Assembly: GCF_001540865.1 (NCBI RefSeq)
Contig: NC_033645.1
Coordinates: 3,280,773 to 3,344,772, forward strand
From: Ananas comosus
Lineage: Eukaryota; Streptophyta; Magnoliopsida; Poales; Bromeliaceae
Reading direction: 5' to 3'
Length of the DNA stretch: 64,000 bases
In this document: in pieces, positions 59,560 to 64,000 of the stretch
Numbering within the stretch: the stretch's first letter is position 1
Layout: each line of letters starts with the position of its first letter
Program-made: the position numbers and the translations under genes
The notes under the pieces: model-generated
What the model saw: only the letters and a program-made list of their open reading frames with translations
What the model was told of the DNA's origin: nothing
Database searches by the model: none

Positions 59560-60847
59560 TAAGAATAAGGGCTACATTTCAAATGAGTTTATATAACTCG
59601 AATGCTTTAGATAGAAAGAGAGCTACAGTATCTGACACAATTTTGACATTTGAAAAATCATGCATCTGTAACCTGTACTGCCAATCAATTTGGATGTAAA
59701 GCTAAACTGACCATATATATGAGTTATCTCTTATAGGGATATGTGTAAGATATGCCACAAAAATAAAATAAAAACAGTAAAATTTAATTTACTTTTTTTT
59801 TACATGTACTCTTAAAGGTTTGTTTAACTCTATTTTTAGAAAAAAAATTATGAAATAGTATTTTTTCTGAAAGTGTCAAAAATATTAAATTTAACGACTA
59901 ACAAATTAATTAATGGACTAACTAAAATGGACACATTCAAATATAGGTTAGAATAGAAGTAATTTAAAGTTGGGAGTGTCAATTTCAAAACCATCATTAG
60001 TGGAGGGGACACCACAAACTTTTGCCAAGCATCTATCTGTCCATGATTTTCCTTTAAAAAAAAAAAAGGGAAAAAAGAGAAAATTTGTATAAGAAAGAGT
60101 AATAGTAGTTGCTGACACTGATAATAATTTCTGTCAAATTGAGTCCGCAATATTTGAAAGTGGCAGAGGCATTGTTTCTTAGTCAATTATTTAAACAATG
60201 CAAGATAAAAGCACAGAGAGGGGACTCAGATGGATTTTATAGAAGGTACTGTTCCCTCTACTGTTTAGCAATAAAAGATAATCCAGGTGACAGAGAAGCA
60301 AACAAGAGTTCCATGAATTAAAAAAAAAAAAAGGAACAAAAGTAGAATATATATAAATCTCTTTCCTTGTGGATATATATGCTTTTGGTTCAGCTGTGCA
60401 ACACCATGTGGAGATGATCAAATAATGTTGTTTTACAGTGTTGCTATAGAACCATTAACAAACTTTTAAATTGCATTTAAGTTTTGTTTGCAACATAAGC
60501 CTTAAAATTTTCTTCTTCTTCTTCTTCTTCTTTTTAAGGAAAAGATAACATATTACCTGCTTTATTTATTGAAAAGATGAATTGAGCTATAAGGGTAAGG
60601 CCACATGATGTCTCAAACAAGACGGACATGAAAAAAAAAAAAAAAACTTGTATAAAATCTTGTAGACTGTTAGTGCTGTTTTGCTGAAAGAATTTGGCCC
60701 CACAGATTCATTAATTGTTTAATCTTGTAGATGGCGAGAAAAGAATTTGACTGAGCCTTCCTACAGATCGTGCCGTTTCTGATCTCCCAAATGACGCATT
60801 AGCAGGTTATGCCATTAATAATTGCAACTAAGGGTTACAAAAAATTT
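58600..60847. other. AT-rich spacer with a (GT)n microsatellite
   Basis: (GT)n at 59521-59558 and (CTT)n at 60511-60532. Short open frames (59252-60321) carry no family features. A short SINE-tail-like piece may lie at 60536-60590. Confidence 0.45.
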
Positions 60848-60897
<50 letters not shown>

Positions 60898-60898
<1 letters not shown>

Positions 60899-61000
60899 CG
60901 GCGATACTTATAAAAGTACTAAACACTTGGTACTTATAAATTTTTTACCATTAAATTTACGTGTTTGATCATTTTCAACCGTTAGAATATATATATATAT
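60898..61000. mobile_element. Partial MITE beside a TA/GA microsatellite
   Basis: TATATA/GAGAGA tract at 60850-60896, then GTCCGGCGATACTTATAAAA and CATTTTCAACCGTTAGAAT, matching the left part of the elements at 53230 and 62414. Confidence 0.45.
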
Positions 61001-61246
61001 ATATAGCAGAGACAAAAAAAAGGTCTTGTATAAGAAAGGATATGATAGAGTGGTGTGCTTAAGGATGTCACGTGCACTATATTAAGTCCTGTTGCCTCTC
61101 TCTATGGTACCATCCTTGTAATTGATGTATGAAACCTTTATTTATTTAATATTTATTGATTTTAAAATAAGTGTGTCCTTTAGTTTTATTGTAAATTATT
61201 TATTCCTTTTTGCAAAAGCTATTACCGTGGTTTAGAATAATATCAG

Positions 61247-61421
61247 TTTTTTTTTTTTTTTTTTTTTTTTTTGAGAGAGATAGGTAGCACGCTACTCGAT
61301 TCGCTTCGTTTATTTTATTTAAAAATAAACTTAACTGGAAATATGAATCAACTAGAATTCGAACTTGGGTCTCGAGTACCAATCACCAAGTCCTTTGCCA
61401 CTTGCTCTAGGAACAGTCGGT
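61247..61421 (-). mobile_element. Best-preserved SINE copy, with target duplication
   Basis: Read on the minus strand: GAGCAAGTGGCAAAGGACTT (A-box region), AAGTTCGAATTCTAGTTGAT (B-box region), AATAAACGAAGCGAATCGAG, TAGCGTGCTACCTATCTCTC and an A-run (T-run 61247-61272 on the plus strand). Flanking AATAATATCAG (61236-61246) and AATAATATGAG (61422-61432) form an 11-bp target duplication with one mismatch. The tRNA-like head and poly-A tail define a SINE. Confidence 0.8.
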
Positions 61422-61432
61422 AATAATATGAG

Positions 61433-62413
61433 TTTTTTAATACTTTTAGAAGTATCCTTTAGTCTTTTTATGAGAATTATGAGTGAGTTAATACATAGGA
61501 GAGTTGACAGTTCCTTCATGAGTCAACATACATGTAATTATTTTATGCTGAAAGAAAACCAAGATGAGTTGAGCGTAATTTCCACTTTCATATAAGAAGA
61601 AGAATTCATAATTATTTTGTTTCTATTTTTTTGATTGATTTCTTGTGATAGAAGAGTATTGGTTGATTATCGCGGTTAGTGGAATTCTTGTAGTGGCAAG
61701 TTATGCTCGACCATTGTATTGGTGTATTCCGTACAATAGTGGGTGCGTTCAAGTTTAACATTGTGAATTCTATAGTGGGACGAGTGTTTATCGAATCATA
61801 TTTGTTCTGTTTATGCATCCCTCGGAATTGCGACGTGTCTCTCTCTCTCTTTCTCTCTCTCTCTCTACAAGATCTCTTTCAATCATTCGATGTGAAGTGG
61901 GCGTTGGCTAAAGAAGAGACCGGAGAAGTTGGTACACTGAAAACATGCTATTGCCGTGCTATTTCTAGTTCTTTTTTTTAGCTCTAGCTATCTATATCAT
62001 TGTATATAGGACATCATAAACTTGAAATGAAATTTAACAATAAAAAATAGAATCTATAATTTATCTATTAAAAATTAAGGTAATAAATATATAGAGTTTA
62101 CCCCAATCATTACTCAGTTTGTTCTGACAATCTAAATTTTTAAAAATTTTAGTTTTCATACCCAACTTTTAATTTATTTGATTTGAGTGAATTGATAATT
62201 TTTTTAACTTTAAAATTAAAATAAATTATTTATGCTTATAAATTTAATTAGTATATTTTATATAATTTAAATAATTATAAAATTATTAAAATAATGAATA
62301 ACTTAAAATTTATATCCAAAGAGCGGTCAAATAGCATAAATGAAACCAATTGAAAAGTTGGAATTGAAAACAAATTTATTAAAATAATGAATTAAAATAG
62401 CTTATAATTCATG
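61433..62413. other. AT-rich spacer
   Basis: (CT)n tract at 61839-61866. No gene recognised; the 92-codon frame at 61703-61981 includes the tract and is not called. Confidence 0.45.
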
Positions 62414-62655
62414 AGTCCAGCCAGTAGTATACTCTTTTATGCGTATAGTCCTCTTCGACAAGTATAATCCTCTTTATATTTATAAGTTTTCGACTGTTAG
62501 ATTTATCCATTTGACTATTTTCATCCATTAGGTCATATTATTTAATCAACCATCTATTCAATTCTAAAAAATCACTATTATCCTAAGCGGAGACCACTAT
62601 CATCATAACTGCACATTCATTTATTAAATAGCTAAAAATTTATAAGTATAAATGG
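62414..62655. mobile_element. MITE related to those at 53230 and 60898
   Basis: Begins GTCCAGCCAGTAGTATACTC; the interior contains GTTAGATTTATCCATTTGAC and ATTTTCATCCATTAGGTCAT, and it ends near ATTTATAAGTATAAATGG. It is diverged and non-coding. Confidence 0.4.
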
Positions 62656-62754
62656 ATCTGTGTTCATTCGAGTACAGTAACCTTACTCATAACTCACATA
62701 AACTTTTATACATTTTTATCAAACACACAGTATACAGTAACACTTCATCTTTTC

Positions 62755-62813
<59 letters not shown>

Positions 62814-62954
62814 GNGAGAGAGAGAGAGAGAGAGAGGGGTAGGTGGTGATCAGAAGACAGCGTAGAACATGGTGAATGAGAGCAGCTTTTTCTTTTCCTT
62901 CTCTGTGGATGTGGGGGCGACGGCTGCCACTCAAACCCACAACAAGTGCTGCCT

Positions 62955-63002
<48 letters not shown>

Positions 63003-63469
63003 TCTGCTCGCACATTTCCCGATGCATGAGTTTATTCGTCATTTATTTAAATTTCTTTTTTTATCTGAGCACGTACCACAGTGTCCGGATTACGGAACCC
63101 AAAAATAGAAAAAAAAAAAGAAAGAAAGAAAGAAAAAAAAAGATATGAGATTAATGATCCACACGTGGGCACGCTAATCTTGAGGGAGCCCCCACGCGAT
63201 CTACTTTTTTGTAATTAATTTACGCTTCACTCGTGCGCCCCCGATTTCCCCGCACGCCACGACTCTCCTCCTCCTCAAATGATTTTTATTTTTATTTTTT
63301 TAAAAAAATGGTTATTGACTTATTATTATTTTAATTATTTTATGTTCCATTCAATATTAGTAATTTTCATAAAATATTAGTTCTCTGCAATGTTTTTTTA
63401 CATCTGCAGAATCCAAATTTGTTTTTAAATTTAAATAAATAAATAAAGATACAACAACACTACAAAAGG
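62656..63469. other. Spacer with (GA)n and (CT)n microsatellites
   Basis: (GA)n at 62757-62836, broken by an N at 62815, and (CT)n at 62957-63004, about 120 bp apart and complementary. No gene recognised. Confidence 0.5.
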
Positions 63470-63731
63470 CGACCTTAGCTTGTTCCAAAACATTCCGAAG
63501 GCCGAGAGAAACATAGTTGGGCTAGTAATTATCGAGCTGGATTGGATTTTTGGCCCGGCCCGGTCCGGCCCTTTTTTAAAAATCAAACCGGTTTATTACA
63601 ATTTACAAGAACTAACCCAACAAAAAAAAAAAGAAAAAGAAAAAAGAGGGAAAAGGTCAAGCTCGAAACAACCGCAAAACACTGGGTCGGCCCGGAAATA
63701 CTGGGTCCCACCCAACACAAAACCACAAGCA

Positions 63732-63771
63732 CTAGAAAGATGCCACGTGGTGCCACGTGGCATCTTTCTAG
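63732..63771. promoter_or_regulatory. 40-bp palindrome with two G-boxes
   Basis: CTAGAAAGATGCCACGTGG, centre TG, then the exact reverse complement: two 19-bp arms, each carrying the G-box CACGTG. TATTTATA lies 14 bp downstream (about 63786-63794). The position suggests a light-, ABA- or stress-responsive upstream element of the gene beginning near the right edge; this is inference. Confidence 0.6.
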
Positions 63772-63978
63772 AGGCCGCAACCACAACTATTTATACACAA
63801 ATGAGAAGAGTACTAGCGTACAACAATTCATTCACAAAGCTCCGATCGAGCTCTTTAATTAATTAAATCACCCTCTTCGTTTTTTTTCTTTTTTTCTTTT
63901 TTTTTTTTTGCACCAGAGCCCTTCTATTTTATTTTGATTTAATTTTGACGCAGAGATATATTATATATTATAAATATT

Positions 63979-64000
63979 ATGGCAAGCATGAGGCTTACAT
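63979..64000 (+). CDS. Possible start of a gene cut by the window edge
   Basis: An ATG at 63979 opens MASMRLT and runs off the end. It lies about 190 bp after a TATA-like element and the G-box palindrome. The residues would suit the start of a signal or transit peptide, but seven codons cannot establish a gene. Confidence 0.3.

Noticed and set aside
62957..63004. (CT)n and (GA)n tracts suggesting a hairpin or CRISPR-like array
   Set aside because: Simple microsatellites; there are no spacers or repeats of CRISPR type, and none are expected in a plant nucleus.

Overview
The window is nuclear DNA of a flowering plant, almost certainly a monocot. The genes have plant intron structures with short GT-AG introns. 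One intronless gene is very GC-rich and sits between AT-rich spacers, and the protein sequences are monocot-like. A commelinid such as pineapple would fit, but the species cannot be fixed from this sequence. Four single Ns, each at or beside a simple repeat or homopolymer, mark this as draft assembly.

Genes in order: the start of a 60S ribosomal protein L23/uL14 gene (-, running off the left edge); a 77-residue conserved plant protein of unknown function (+); a PHR1-type MYB-CC phosphate-starvation regulator (+, 7 coding exons); mitochondrial cytochrome c1 (-, 7 coding exons, one GC-AG intron); PGR5 of cyclic photosynthetic electron flow (-, 2 exons); an intronless DUF716/TMEM45-type membrane protein (+); a 97-residue conserved acidic protein with a possible CaaX end (+, 2 exons, 3.2 kb intron); a CER1-type wax alkane-synthesis enzyme (+, 10 exons); an EXO84-family exocyst subunit with an unusual 295-residue acidic tail (-, 7 exons); and a KRP/ICK cyclin-dependent kinase inhibitor (-, 3 exons) whose first exon carries an apparent one-base deletion. 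A possible gene start lies at the right edge behind a G-box palindrome. The genes do not form one pathway; this is ordinary mixed plant gene order.

The space between genes is rich in mobile DNA, and several elements have recognisable ends. There is a Mutator-like Pack-MULE (34144-35637) with a 9-bp target duplication that carries broken pieces of an EXO70 gene and of a second gene, probably LEA_2/NHL-type. There is a non-autonomous Helitron, a TRIM-like element with a 5S-rRNA-like segment, and two decayed L1-type LINEs, one with an internal inversion and one with four telomere repeats in its coding region. A tRNA-derived SINE family has about eight copies whose 3' tail resembles the LINE 3' end. 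There are also several families of foldback and MITE elements, many next to TA/GA microsatellites. One MITE sits inside a SINE and reveals its own target duplication. The right third (55-63 kb) is mostly MITEs, microsatellites and AT-rich spacer.

Exon coordinates were read by eye from splice consensus, reading frame and recalled family sequence. No alignment or search was run.
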